The notes: generated from the sequence alone by a model not told the origin. A stretch of 16,545 nucleotides of DNA from Acidimicrobiia bacterium (GCA_010025655.1 RGSV01000006.1:1-16545), one strand, 5' to 3'. Shown: positions 1 through 7,184, counted from the stretch's first letter. Made by a program: numbers and translations.

Positions 1-596
1 GTCGGTGGTTGCACGCTGCGATGCTGACCTCGCTCGTCTATCGCCATGCAGCTGGCGCGCGGCAGGCGCGTCGAGATGCCGTCGCCAATGGCCAGTGCAT
101 GGTGTTTCGCCGACATGATGCCTTGCACGACGACTGGTTCACCGCCGTGCGCTCGTCAACAATTGAAGATGTCGCCCTGGTTCGCTGGTTGGTCGCACGC
201 GGCAAGCAGGTCGAAATGTTTGATGGTCGAGACCTGCTGGTGGTGGAGATGTTCGATTCGTTCAGCGATACGTGGCGCGGTTGGGGTCGGTCGCTCGCAC
301 TCACCACGGTGGAATCACCTTGGCGTCAATTCAGCGGTGTGCTGGTTACTGCGCTCACCCTCGTAGCACCGTTGTTGCTGGTCGCGGTCGGTGGCGTAAC
401 GCAGTCGCTCTTCTTCACACCATTCTCTGCAACGCTTCTCGCCATTCGTATCGGCACACTCATTGGCACGCGTCGCGCATATGAACGCGGTGGTCTTGGC
501 TATTGGCTTTCGCCCTTTGCCGACCTACTCGCGTGGATTGTCGTCGTGCGCGGCACGATGTTTCCATCGCGCCAGTGGCGCGGCCGCACGTATTGA
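1..596 (+). CDS. Family 2 glycosyltransferase, CruC/HpnB-like, C-terminal part (partial at 5' end)
   Basis: The reading frame is open from the window edge (first whole codon at base 3, Arg-Trp-Leu), so the true start lies upstream. The visible 198 residues match the C-terminal half of membrane GT2 enzymes related to the carotenoid glycosyltransferase CruC and hopanoid-associated HpnB. They contain NGQCMVFRR, the acidic catalytic-base motif EDVALVRWL, then MFDSFSDTWRGWGRSL and two to three hydrophobic segments. The protein ends QWRGRTY, the usual W-x-GR-x-Y end of this family. Such enzymes transfer sugar from a nucleotide-sugar to a lipid or carotenoid hydroxyl at the membrane. Proximity to CrtA- and CrtZ-like genes favours a carotenoid acceptor; that is inference. 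The last 72 bases overlap the convergent plsY-like gene. GT2 membership is firm and the substrate is not. Confidence 0.75.
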   Translation, partial: RWLHAAMLTSLVYRHAAGARQARRDAVANGQCMVFRRHDALHDDWFTAVRSSTIEDVALVRWLVARGKQVEMFDGRDLLVVEMFDSFSDTWRGWGRSLALTTVESPWRQFSGVLVTALTLVAPLLLVAVGGVTQSLFFTPFSATLLAIRIGTLIGTRRAYERGGLGYWLSPFADLLAWIVVVRGTMFPSRQWRGRTY

Positions 597-1181
597 CGCG
601 TACATGTCGGCGAGGCCCGTCTTGCTGGCCATCACGTCGCTGGCCATCACGAAGCGCACGCCGATGATGCTCATCAGCACGCCGGTTGCCGCGGTGCGCC
701 ACGGACCGTCTTGGTACCACTGTGCAAAGGGAAACAACACGACACCGATTCGCACGGCGTGACTGAACTCGCGAGTTGCCGCCCAGAACAACAACACCAT
801 CAACACGGCGAACCCTGCCGGCAGAGGGCTGAGCACGATGGCCGCACCGACCCAGGCGAGCACACTGCGACCGCCGCTGAATCGCGCAAAGATCGGCCAC
901 GCATGACCAACCATTGCGCCACCTGCTGCGAGATACCACACCCGCCAGTCGGTTGTCATTGCTTGAGCAGCGAGCACACTGACGACCCCTTTAGCGAGGT
1001 CACCAATGAAGATGGTGAGTGACGCGTTACGCGGCAGCACCGCCCGCGAATTCCAGAACCCTGGGTTGTGGTCACCGACATCGCGCAGGTTCGGCCCGCC
1101 GTATCGCCGCGAGACGAAGTCGGCTATCGGTAGCGAGCCGAGGAGATAGCCGATGAGTACGGCGAGCAATGCCTCAGTCAC
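525..1181 (-). CDS. PlsY-like membrane acyltransferase with degraded motifs
   Basis: This 218-residue integral membrane protein opens EALLAVLIGYLLGSLP, the typical first helix of PlsY, the acyl-phosphate:glycerol-3-phosphate acyltransferase. The fold is recognisable: VGDHNPGFWN (residues 35-44) aligns with motif 1 (VGSGNPGATN), GDLAKG follows at 60-65, and VGHAWPIFARFSGGRS (91-106) aligns with motif 2. But Ser-Gly of motif 1 is Asp-His, the motif 2 lysines are Ser and Arg, and the C-terminal motif 3 with its His and Asn is not visible. A normal G3P acyltransferase is therefore doubtful, and another acceptor is possible. I start it at GTG 1181 because a TACAGT hexamer lies 8 bases upstream and the protein then begins as the family does. 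The alternative ATG at 1205 would share its CATG with crtA. Its end overlaps the glycosyltransferase gene by 72 bases. Confidence 0.72.
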   Translation of the reverse strand: MTEALLAVLIGYLLGSLPIADFVSRRYGGPNLRDVGDHNPGFWNSRAVLPRNASLTIFIGDLAKGVVSVLAAQAMTTDWRVWYLAAGGAMVGHAWPIFARFSGGRSVLAWVGAAIVLSPLPAGFAVLMVLLFWAATREFSHAVRIGVVLFPFAQWYQDGPWRTAATGVLMSIIGVRFVMASDVMASKTGLADMYASIRAAAPLARWKHRAAHDDNPRE

Positions 1182-1189
1182 GCAGACAC

Positions 1190-1195
1190 ACTGTA
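1190..1195 (-). promoter_or_regulatory. Candidate -10 element of the plsY-like gene (leaderless)
   Basis: On the minus strand this reads TACAGT (TANNNT) and lies 8 bases before GTG 1181, with no Shine-Dalgarno between. The spacing matches the other unit-leading genes in this window. No convincing -35 was found. Confidence 0.45.
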
Positions 1196-1203
1196 AGGCA
1201 GAC

Positions 1204-1902
1204 ATGGCTGCGGTTGCGACGTTTCATCTCCTGCGCTGGCGCAACAACGCGGCAATGATCAACGCCCTCGCTTTTGATCGTCTGCGCTATCGACGTAGTG
1301 CAGAGCTGCTCTTCGTGCGGGTGTTGGGTACGGGCAAGGGCTCGAGCACCGCGCCAGGCAGTGAGTGGGGGCGCACTGCACTGTTTTGTCTCTGGCAGAC
1401 CGAGTCGGCTGCCGATGCGTTCATCACTGCCCAGCAGCACCGTGCCGGCCTGCGTGAGTCGTGGCACGTGAAGTTGCGTGGCGCTGGCGGTCACGGCGCG
1501 TGGCGCGGGGTGCACGTGCCGAGAATCTTGCAGCGAGATCAGAGTGACTCGTCGGGTGATGCCGACACACCGCTCGCCATCATCACTCGCGCCGACGTTC
1601 GCCTGCGAGCCTGGCGCACCTTCAGCGCAGCCGCTCGCGTGGTTGACCGCGAGCTGCAAGCATCAGATGGTCTCGTGGCTGTGGTCGCCGTCGGCGAAGC
1701 ACCAATCTTGCGACTCGGCACGTTCAGTGTGTGGCGCAATCACGATGCGATGCGTAACTTTGCCACCCGTCGCCCAGACCATGGTGCAGTGGTGCAACGC
1801 ACGCGGGCCGAGAATTGGTACGGCGAAGAGATGTTCGCGCGGTTTGTTCCCTATTGGTCGACAGGTACTTGGGATGGTCGTGACCCGCTGCGCGCTACCT
1901 GA
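1204..1902 (+). CDS. crtA: CrtA-like (spheroidene monooxygenase family) carotenoid oxygenase
   Basis: This 232-residue soluble protein resembles CrtA, the oxygenase that introduces hydroxyl/keto groups at C-2 of acyclic carotenoids in purple bacteria. Family blocks seen in order are ATFHLLRWR (5-13), RVLGTGKG (39-46), RESWHVK (84-90), GAW (98-100), TRADVRLRAWRTF (128-140), GEAPILRLGTFSVW (164-177), ENWYGEEMFARF (203-214) and GTWDGRDPL (221-229). I start at ATG 1204, four residues before the conserved core, with AAGG 5 bases upstream. ATG 1153 is an in-frame alternative with a strong GAGGAG seven bases upstream, but it would overlap the divergent plsY-like gene, and those extra residues do not look like the family. 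The 3' end overlaps crtZ by 52 bases. The partner CrtZ acts on beta-rings, so the substrate here may be cyclic; membership is fairly firm and regiochemistry is unknown. Confidence 0.75.
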   Translation: MAAVATFHLLRWRNNAAMINALAFDRLRYRRSAELLFVRVLGTGKGSSTAPGSEWGRTALFCLWQTESAADAFITAQQHRAGLRESWHVKLRGAGGHGAWRGVHVPRILQRDQSDSSGDADTPLAIITRADVRLRAWRTFSAAARVVDRELQASDGLVAVVAVGEAPILRLGTFSVWRNHDAMRNFATRRPDHGAVVQRTRAENWYGEEMFARFVPYWSTGTWDGRDPLRAT

Positions 1903-2369
1903 TTGCGCACCGATCTCTCATGCATGGTGAGTGAAGGCAGCAGCATTCCGTAAGGTTCGCTGTTGGCGCGATGGTGGGCGCGATGGGCAAGTGTGAGTGA
2001 GCGAGTCCAGCGTGTGTCGATGCGCTTCATCCAGGCGACACGACCGTGAATGATTCCGTCGTGAATCGCGGTGTAGACGATGCCGTACACCGTCACACCC
2101 ACAAAGAGTGGCACGAGCCATGCAAAGCCCGAGAGGTTGAAGCCGACCCACAGTGCGGCGAGGACGACCAACGAGAATGCGGCAGGAAACACATCGTTGG
2201 GTTCCGGTCGTTTATCGGCAAAGGCTGCCGCGGCGTTGCGGTGATGACTGCGGTGTAGCGACTCGAGCGGCCCATGCATGACGAAGCGGTGCACGACATA
2301 GGTGACGGCCTCCATACCAATGAAGCCCGCAATGACGAGCGCGAAGTCGACGGCAAGGGCACCAGACAT
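1851..2369 (-). CDS. crtZ: Beta-carotene hydroxylase CrtZ
   Basis: This 172-residue membrane di-iron enzyme of the fatty-acid-hydroxylase superfamily adds 3-OH groups to beta-ionone rings (beta-carotene to zeaxanthin). All four histidine boxes are present: HRFVMH (about residues 27-32), HRSHH (39-43), HDGIIH (103-108) and HRAHH (129-133), followed by SEPYGMLL as in CrtZ. Hydrophobic stretches lie at 4-24, 61-77 and 82-101. The ATG overlaps the tesB stop as TGATG, so translation is probably coupled; an in-frame GTG lies directly before it. The last 17 or so residues (rich in Arg, Ser and Pro) are not family-like and come from the 52-base convergent overlap with crtA. Identification is confident. 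Confidence 0.88.
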   Translation of the reverse strand: MSGALAVDFALVIAGFIGMEAVTYVVHRFVMHGPLESLHRSHHRNAAAAFADKRPEPNDVFPAAFSLVVLAALWVGFNLSGFAWLVPLFVGVTVYGIVYTAIHDGIIHGRVAWMKRIDTRWTRSLTLAHRAHHRANSEPYGMLLPSLTMHERSVRNQVARSGSRPSQVPVDQ

Positions 2370-3235
2370 CACTTACCCACCACGCGAATGAGACCTTCTT
2401 GCACGACAGAAACTGCCATCGACCCATCACGGGTAAAGATGGCGCCGCCCGCCAGGCCACGAGCATGGGAGGTCGAGATCGATGACTGGTCGTACAGCAG
2501 CCAGTTGTCGGCGCGGAACGGTCGATGGAACCACATTGCATGATCGATACTGGCCATCTGCACCTTGCCGTCAGTCCAACCAATACCGTGCGGCAAGAGG
2601 GCGGTGTCGAGCAACGTCATGTCGCTGGCATAGGTGACGATGCAGGTGTGCAAGACGGGGTCGTCGGGCAGTTCACCATCGGCGCGCATCCACACACGTT
2701 GACCAAGACGTGGTTGCCCTTCACGTGACAGCGGATCGTTGTCGACATAGCGAATGTCGATCGGTCGTGGTCGGTCGTACCAGTCGCCGAGTTGCTCTTT
2801 GAACGGCTCCATGCGCGTCTTGAAGTCGGGAAGGCTCTCGGGGTCTGGCACACCACTCGGCATCGCGAGTTGATAGTCGAGACCCGGCTCGTCAGCATGA
2901 AAACTTGCCTGCAGGTTGAAGATCACCTTGCCGTGCTGAATCGCAATCACTCGGCGAGTGGAGAAGCTCTTGCCATCGCGCAGGCGATCGACTTCGTACA
3001 AGATCGGAACGTTCGGGTCACCTGGTCGCACGAAGTAGGCGTGCAGTGAGTGAATACCGCGTACCTGCTCATCAATGGTGCGTGCCGCCGAGACCAACGC
3101 CTGACCTGCAACCTGACCGCCAAAGACGCGTTGGCGCTTTTCGTCGGGGCTGCGGCCACGGAAGATGTTGACCTCAATGGCCTCGACATTGAGTAGGTCG
3201 ATCAGGTCGTCGAGCGGTCGGCGCGCAGTCGGCAC
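2369..3235 (-). CDS. tesB: Acyl-CoA thioesterase II (TesB family)
   Basis: The protein has 288 residues, the same size as E. coli TesB (286), with a double hot-dog fold that hydrolyses acyl-CoA to free fatty acid and CoA in the cytoplasm. Motifs include RVFGGQVAGQAL (36-47), HSLHAYFVRPGD (62-73), TYASDMTLLDT (201-211), SIDHAMWFHRPF (229-240) and SVVQEGLIR (276-284). The catalytic positions of E. coli TesB (Asp204, Thr228, Gln278) correspond to Asp205, Ser229 and Gln279, so Thr is conservatively replaced by Ser. The GTG start at 3235 is the only start codon near the family N-terminus; the frame stays open upstream but that translation is not family-like. It is the first gene of a tesB-crtZ pair. 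No good Shine-Dalgarno or -10 was found, although AGAGAG lies directly before the GTG. Confidence 0.88.
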   Translation of the reverse strand: MPTARRPLDDLIDLLNVEAIEVNIFRGRSPDEKRQRVFGGQVAGQALVSAARTIDEQVRGIHSLHAYFVRPGDPNVPILYEVDRLRDGKSFSTRRVIAIQHGKVIFNLQASFHADEPGLDYQLAMPSGVPDPESLPDFKTRMEPFKEQLGDWYDRPRPIDIRYVDNDPLSREGQPRLGQRVWMRADGELPDDPVLHTCIVTYASDMTLLDTALLPHGIGWTDGKVQMASIDHAMWFHRPFRADNWLLYDQSSISTSHARGLAGGAIFTRDGSMAVSVVQEGLIRVVGK

Positions 3236-3263
3236 CTCTCTATGTTGGCAGAGAAACGCACCG

Positions 3264-3288
3264 ATGAGACACGCGCCAGCTGTCTCAT
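3264..3288. promoter_or_regulatory. Perfect 8-9-8 inverted repeat, candidate operator between tesB and the methyltransferase
   Basis: ATGAGACA at 3264-3271 is exactly mirrored by TGTCTCAT at 3281-3288 across a 9-base spacer. The right arm directly abuts the candidate -10 of the plus-strand methyltransferase, and the left arm sits where its -35 would be. It is 29 bases upstream of the tesB start. Position and symmetry suit a dimeric repressor site serving one or both genes. There is no T-run, so it is not a terminator. Confidence 0.45.
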
Positions 3289-3294
3289 TAGCAT
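3289..3294 (+). promoter_or_regulatory. Candidate -10 element of the methyltransferase at 3303 (leaderless)
   Basis: TAGCAT lies 8 bases before ATG 3303, the same hexamer and spacing as in front of gatC. No Shine-Dalgarno precedes this ATG. The alternative in-frame ATG at 3264 would fall inside the inverted repeat and upstream of the hexamer. Confidence 0.5.
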
Positions 3295-3302
3295 TCGCAA
3301 CG

Positions 3303-3947
3303 ATGCGGCGGCTCGATGACCGGCTGCGCACGATTGCACTCGCGACAAAGGGCTTCATGCCCGAGGCCGAAGGCGATGCGCTGTTTGACGCCGCACATGC
3401 TGCTTGCGATGAGCTCCCTGGTCTGCCGCTTGCCGAGATCGGCTCGTATTGCGGACGCTCCACGGTGTGGTTGGGCGCAGTCGCCGCCGAACGTGGGGTG
3501 TCGTTGTACGCCGTCGATCATCACGGGGGATCAGAAGAAAACCAAGCCGGTTGGCAATGGCATGACCCAGCAGTGGTGAACCACGACGGTCGCATCGACA
3601 CGTTGCCGTTCTTCCGCGCGACAATGCGTAGTGCTGGGCTAACAGAAGTGGTGCACGAGTGCGTGGGTGATTCCCATGCAATTGGCGCGGAGTGGACAAC
3701 GCCGCTTGCTCTGTGTTTCATCGATGGTGGTCACGGTCGTGATGTTGCGCGCGGTGACTATCACGCCTGGCACGCGCACGTTGCCGTTGGTGGAGTCCTC
3801 GCGGTCCACGATGTGTTTGCCGACCCGGCCGATGGCGGTCAGGCACCACACGACGAGATTTATCGACCCGCGCTCGCATCGGGTCGGTTCATCGAGGTCG
3901 GTTGCACAGGTTCGCTGCGCGTGCTTCGCCGCGTTAGTGCTGCGTAA
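3303..3947 (+). CDS. Class I SAM-dependent methyltransferase, Methyltransf_24 type
   Basis: This is a 214-residue cytoplasmic protein. The SAM-binding glycine motif is EIGSYCGRST (45-54), the acidic end of strand 2 is AVDHH (70-74), and the signature block LCFIDGGHGRDVARGDY (137-153) is followed by GGVLAVHDVF (163-172). Together these are characteristic of the Methyltransf_24 family. The stretch VDHHGGSEENQAGWQWHDP and the C-terminal TGSLRVLRR fit what I recall of an actinobacterial subgroup found near GT4 and 'prenyltransferase' genes; that recollection was not checked. The substrate is unknown, but a glycan or lipid-linked sugar is plausible from context. The start at ATG 3303 is supported by the leaderless -10. 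It converges with the toroid-protein gene and overlaps it by 14 bases. Confidence 0.8.
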   Translation: MRRLDDRLRTIALATKGFMPEAEGDALFDAAHAACDELPGLPLAEIGSYCGRSTVWLGAVAAERGVSLYAVDHHGGSEENQAGWQWHDPAVVNHDGRIDTLPFFRATMRSAGLTEVVHECVGDSHAIGAEWTTPLALCFIDGGHGRDVARGDYHAWHAHVAVGGVLAVHDVFADPADGGQAPHDEIYRPALASGRFIEVGCTGSLRVLRRVSAA

Positions 3948-5004
3948 ACAACTGGTGTGCTGGAGAGAGTGCCGCGAGCGCGTCGGCAGCGAGAATCACC
4001 GCAGCACCGGTGTAGGCGCTGACTTCGTTGTCGGGGAAGCAAATGCCCTGCGGCCACACGATGCCGGTGAAGTACGAGCCGTCTGCGTTGCGATGCACCG
4101 TGGTGAGTGCGAGCAAGTCACTGGCAGTTTCATGGTCGTCGATTGCCGCATAGGCGATCGCACACTCAGCAGTTTCTGATGCGGTCACCCACGGTTCGTC
4201 GTTGACGCAGCGAATGCCGCGAGCATTTGCGCCGGTGGGTTCTCCTTCGAGAAAGAAAGAGTCCCAAGAATCATTGAGGCGCAGCTTGGCGGCGTCATCG
4301 ATGAGTGCACCCGTCAAGACGGGGTAGTACCAGTCCATCGCCCAACGAGTTTTTGGTTCGAATGAATCCGGAGCGTGGTTGATGACGGCGTCAATCGCAT
4401 CGGCCGCTGCCCGCCAAAGCGGTCGAGCCTCGCCGACCAACGCTGCGACATTTGCCGCGCAGTGAAGTGAATGGCGAATCGAACTGCACCCGGTGAGCAA
4501 GGCGTAGTTCCACGGTTCACCGTCAGTTTCCCTGGCCCACAATATGGTGCCGTCTTTGCGTCGCATGTTGAGCACGAACTCCATGGCTCGCTCGACGGTC
4601 GGCCACCAGCGTTCGATGTCATCTTGACGTTGCGTGCACTGCCAGTGATGCCAGACACCGGCCGCAATGTAAGCACAGACGTTTGAGTCAAGCTTGGCGT
4701 CTTCAATCGTGCCGTCACTGCGGTAGTAGTTGTGCCACGAACCATCGGGCCGTTGAGTCGCTGTGAGCCAGTCGTAGGCCCGCGCCGCACGATCATGCAA
4801 GCCCATCACGTCGAGTGCCATGGCGGTCTCGACATGGTTCCACGGGTCGCAGTGACCGCCGATGAACCAAGGAATCATTCCGTTGTCAAGCTGCAACGAC
4901 GCAATCCATTGCGCGGTCTGCAGCAACTCACTGCGGGTTGGCAGCGCGGGCGCACGAAATCTCGTCATGTCCGTCGCCGTGTTGAGCGGGTCGTGCGGGT
5001 TCAT
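3934..5004 (-). CDS. Alpha/alpha-toroid protein, 'prenyltransferase/squalene oxidase-repeat'-like, function unknown
   Basis: The 356-residue protein is built of repeated helical hairpins with aromatic- and acid-rich loops: [14 protein letters not shown] (34-47), [16 protein letters not shown] (53-68), [12 protein letters not shown] (83-94), [16 protein letters not shown] (106-121), [10 protein letters not shown] (148-157), [17 protein letters not shown] (269-285) and [14 protein letters not shown] (307-320). The Q-x-x-DGSW turn recalls the QW motif of terpene cyclases, and homologues are usually named prenyltransferase. The class II cyclase DxDD motif and the zinc ligands of protein prenyltransferases are not seen. 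The toroid fold with Trp/Asp/Glu pockets is equally compatible with a glycan-acting enzyme (GH15-like or an epimerase). The ATG at 5004 overlaps the upstream methyltransferase stop as ATGA. It is the third gene of the GT4 operon. Confidence 0.75.
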   Translation of the reverse strand: MNPHDPLNTATDMTRFRAPALPTRSELLQTAQWIASLQLDNGMIPWFIGGHCDPWNHVETAMALDVMGLHDRAARAYDWLTATQRPDGSWHNYYRSDGTIEDAKLDSNVCAYIAAGVWHHWQCTQRQDDIERWWPTVERAMEFVLNMRRKDGTILWARETDGEPWNYALLTGCSSIRHSLHCAANVAALVGEARPLWRAAADAIDAVINHAPDSFEPKTRWAMDWYYPVLTGALIDDAAKLRLNDSWDSFFLEGEPTGANARGIRCVNDEPWVTASETAECAIAYAAIDDHETASDLLALTTVHRNADGSYFTGIVWPQGICFPDNEVSAYTGAAVILAADALAALSPAHQLFTQH

Positions 5005-5732
5005 CGGGATACCTCGCGCGGTTTCTCGGCATACACCACATACGACTTGCCGAGCGCAGGACTCAGCACGCGATCGAGGGTGCGGGTGAGTCGAGGCGCC
5101 TTGACGATGTCCCACTCAAGCAGGCGCTTGTACTTCGCCACGAGTGAGTGGTCTTCGCGCGCTGGTCCGACTGCGCAGCGCAGCCACCAGTACGGCGAGT
5201 GCAAACCGTGTGATCGGTGCTCACCCCGCACTCGCAGACCTTGGCCGGAAATCTTTCGCTTGAGCTCACGGGCGGTGTAGATACGCACGTGACCTCCCGG
5301 TACGAACGGCGCGTGATACTCGTCGCTCAACATCCAGTTCACCTTCTCAGGAAACCATGACGGCACCGTCGCGGCGAAGACTCCACCTGGCTTGAGTACG
5401 CGCACCAACTCGCGCAACGCTGCATCATCATCAGGAATGTGCTCGAGCACCTCGCTGGTGACGACGCAGTCGAATGATCCGTCGGCGAACGGCAGCCGCG
5501 TTGCATCGCCGCGCATCGCTGCAACGAATCGCGACGAGTCAATCTCGTTCGCCATCGCCATCGCAGCAAAGGTGTTGCGCGTGCCGACAACCTCGTCGTG
5601 GCCGTAGTCGAGTGCCACCACTCGCGCCCCACGGCGCGCCGCTTCGTAGGCGTGACGACCGAAGCCTGCGCCGGCATCAAGAAAGAGTGCACCTTCGCGC
5701 AGCGGCAAGGCGTCAAAGCGAATCGTCAGCAT
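5001..5732 (-). CDS. Class I SAM-dependent methyltransferase, Methyltransf_11 type
   Basis: The protein has 243 residues. Motif I is [12 protein letters not shown] (16-27), the acidic residue after strand 2 is in LDYGHDE (41-47), [20 protein letters not shown] (75-94) is the motif II region, and [20 protein letters not shown] (96-115) then GG is typical of Methyltransf_11/UbiE-like enzymes. The C-terminal [12 protein letters not shown] region probably forms the acceptor side. The ATG at 5732 overlaps the GT4 stop as TGATG. An upstream open frame to 5891 reads through GT4 sequence and was not used. Context implies methylation of a glycosylated product made with the GT4 enzyme; the exact acceptor is unknown. 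Confidence 0.85.
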   Translation of the reverse strand: MLTIRFDALPLREGALFLDAGAGFGRHAYEAARRGARVVALDYGHDEVVGTRNTFAAMAMANEIDSSRFVAAMRGDATRLPFADGSFDCVVTSEVLEHIPDDDAALRELVRVLKPGGVFAATVPSWFPEKVNWMLSDEYHAPFVPGGHVRIYTARELKRKISGQGLRVRGEHRSHGLHSPYWWLRCAVGPAREDHSLVAKYKRLLEWDIVKAPRLTRTLDRVLSPALGKSYVVYAEKPREVSR

Positions 5733-7111
5733 CAGCGGGCCGAATGCTCGTGAGGCAATGGGGTGCCGCCGCGCTGGTGCGACGACGTAGCGCTGCCTGC
5801 CGCGAGACGCTTGCGCAGTTTTTCGACGTTGTGGGGCATCTGCAACACGTCGCGGTATTGGTCGACGGTGAGTGATGCACAGTGGCGCCACGACCAGCGT
5901 TCGACGACGCGTTGACGACCCGCCGCACCAATGCGTGCCCGCAGGTCGGCATCGTCAAGACCGCGCCGAATCGCTGCAGCCAAGGCACCTGCGTCACCCG
6001 GTGCACATGACAACACGGTCTCTCCGTCGCGACCCGTGACCTCTGGCAGTGCCCCACCAGTGGTGGCGACGAGACAGATGCCGGTGCTCATCGCCTCGAT
6101 TGAAGGAAGGCTGAAACCCTCATAGAGACTCGGAACAACAGCGAGTGTGCTCTCGGCATACAACTCGACGATGCGCTCGTCGCTGACGCCCGACACGTAC
6201 GAGATGCAGTCGGCAAGACCGAGCGATTCGATGAGATCTGCTGACGCACCCGGTCGTGGTTTGCCAATGATGGTGAGGTGAATCTCGCGTTCAGTGCGCA
6301 ACTTTGCGACGGCCTCAAGTAGATAGGCGAGACCCTTCAGCGCAACATCAGCCGATGCGGTGGTGATGAGGTGGTGCGGCTTGCGAGTCACACCCGGCAG
6401 TGGCTTGAACAAATCAGGGTCGACACCCACTGGCACCAGTCGCATGCGATCGAGCGAAACCTTCATGTCGGTGTGAATGTCGTTGATCGAGTTCTCACTC
6501 ACCACCACGATGCGTGGCAGACGACTGGCAACCTTGCCTTGCATCTTCACGAACGAATACCACCGTGAGATGCCCAAACGCTTCCACAGCGTCTTGGTGT
6601 GTTGCATCTCCAACTTGCGATCTTTAGTGATGGGATGGTGCAACGTGACAATCGTCGGAATCAGTTTTTCGATCGAGAGGATGTGCTTACCGAGACACTG
6701 GTTGTCGTGTACAAGATCGAAGTCAGCGACACGTTCACGCAACTCGCGGTAGGCGCGCAGACTAAAGGTCAGCGGCTCGGCAAAGGTTCCCTTCAAGAAA
6801 TACAACGCCTCGAGCATGTTCGGCCAGTTGTTCAGTTCCCAATAGGCGGGGAAGCGACCGGGATATTGGTCGTTGAAGATGTCGAGGCTCGGCAGTTTGT
6901 GCATCGCAATGCGCGGGTCGAGTACCGGATACGGCTGGCCCCCGTAGACCTCGACGTGATGGCCGAGATCGACGAGTGCTTTGGTGAGGTGTCGTGTGTA
7001 GACGCCCTGGCCACCGACGTGTGGCTTGCCGCGGTAGGTGAGATAGGCGAGACGCAACGGGCCTTCGCGCAGTCGGTCGAGTTCGCGCTGCACCTCGGCG
7101 CCCCCCGGCAT
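5732..7111 (-). CDS. GT4-family glycosyltransferase (GT-B, retaining)
   Basis: The 459-residue GT-B glycosyltransferase is the first gene of a three-gene operon. The N-terminal domain has [20 protein letters not shown] (21-40), the glycine loop of GT4. The C-terminal donor-binding domain has [16 protein letters not shown] (225-240), [10 protein letters not shown] (279-288), and the EX7E motif in [17 protein letters not shown] (Glu331 and Glu339), followed by TGGALPEV. Such enzymes transfer a nucleotide-sugar to a lipid or growing saccharide on the cytoplasmic face. No signal peptide or membrane helix is evident. The tail after about residue 430 is basic and probably disordered. ATG 7111 is chosen because TAGCGT lies 8 bases upstream. 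Donor and acceptor cannot be read from the sequence. Confidence 0.88.
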   Translation of the reverse strand: MPGGAEVQRELDRLREGPLRLAYLTYRGKPHVGGQGVYTRHLTKALVDLGHHVEVYGGQPYPVLDPRIAMHKLPSLDIFNDQYPGRFPAYWELNNWPNMLEALYFLKGTFAEPLTFSLRAYRELRERVADFDLVHDNQCLGKHILSIEKLIPTIVTLHHPITKDRKLEMQHTKTLWKRLGISRWYSFVKMQGKVASRLPRIVVVSENSINDIHTDMKVSLDRMRLVPVGVDPDLFKPLPGVTRKPHHLITTASADVALKGLAYLLEAVAKLRTEREIHLTIIGKPRPGASADLIESLGLADCISYVSGVSDERIVELYAESTLAVVPSLYEGFSLPSIEAMSTGICLVATTGGALPEVTGRDGETVLSCAPGDAGALAAAIRRGLDDADLRARIGAAGRQRVVERWSWRHCASLTVDQYRDVLQMPHNVEKLRKRLAAGSATSSHQRGGTPLPHEHSAR

Positions 7112-7119
7112 GCGGGTTG

Positions 7120-7125
7120 ACGCTA
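7120..7125 (-). promoter_or_regulatory. Candidate -10 element of the GT4 operon (leaderless)
   Basis: On the minus strand this reads TAGCGT and lies 8 bases before ATG 7111 with no Shine-Dalgarno between. It is the same hexamer as in front of lgt. Confidence 0.5.
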
Positions 7126-7148
7126 TCGCTGCGAATTTATCGAGCGAT
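7125..7148. promoter_or_regulatory. Inverted repeat upstream of the GT4 operon
   Basis: Plus-strand ATCGCT (7125-7130) plus CGA (7132-7134) pair with TCG plus AGCGAT (7140-7148), leaving one bulged G and a five-base ATTTA loop: nine pairs in all. It lies between the galM stop and the GT4 -10, touching the latter, over the expected spacer and -35 region. It could be an operator, or a weak terminator for the galM operon; no U-tract follows, so the operator reading is slightly better. Confidence 0.35.
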
Positions 7149-7184
7149 TAGATGTGTGCGCCGAACATCACCCTGCTACGAGTG

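Noticed and set aside
1203..1206. Palindromic CATG giving overlapping ATG starts for the plsY-like gene (1205) and crtA (1204)
   Set aside because: Starting the plsY-like gene at GTG 1181 fits the family N-terminus and a TACAGT -10 at 8 bases, so the shared CATG is probably coincidence.
6599..7120. 173-codon plus-strand frame opposite the GT4 gene
   Set aside because: It is antisense to the well-supported GT-B N-terminal domain, with no promoter-like start or domain.
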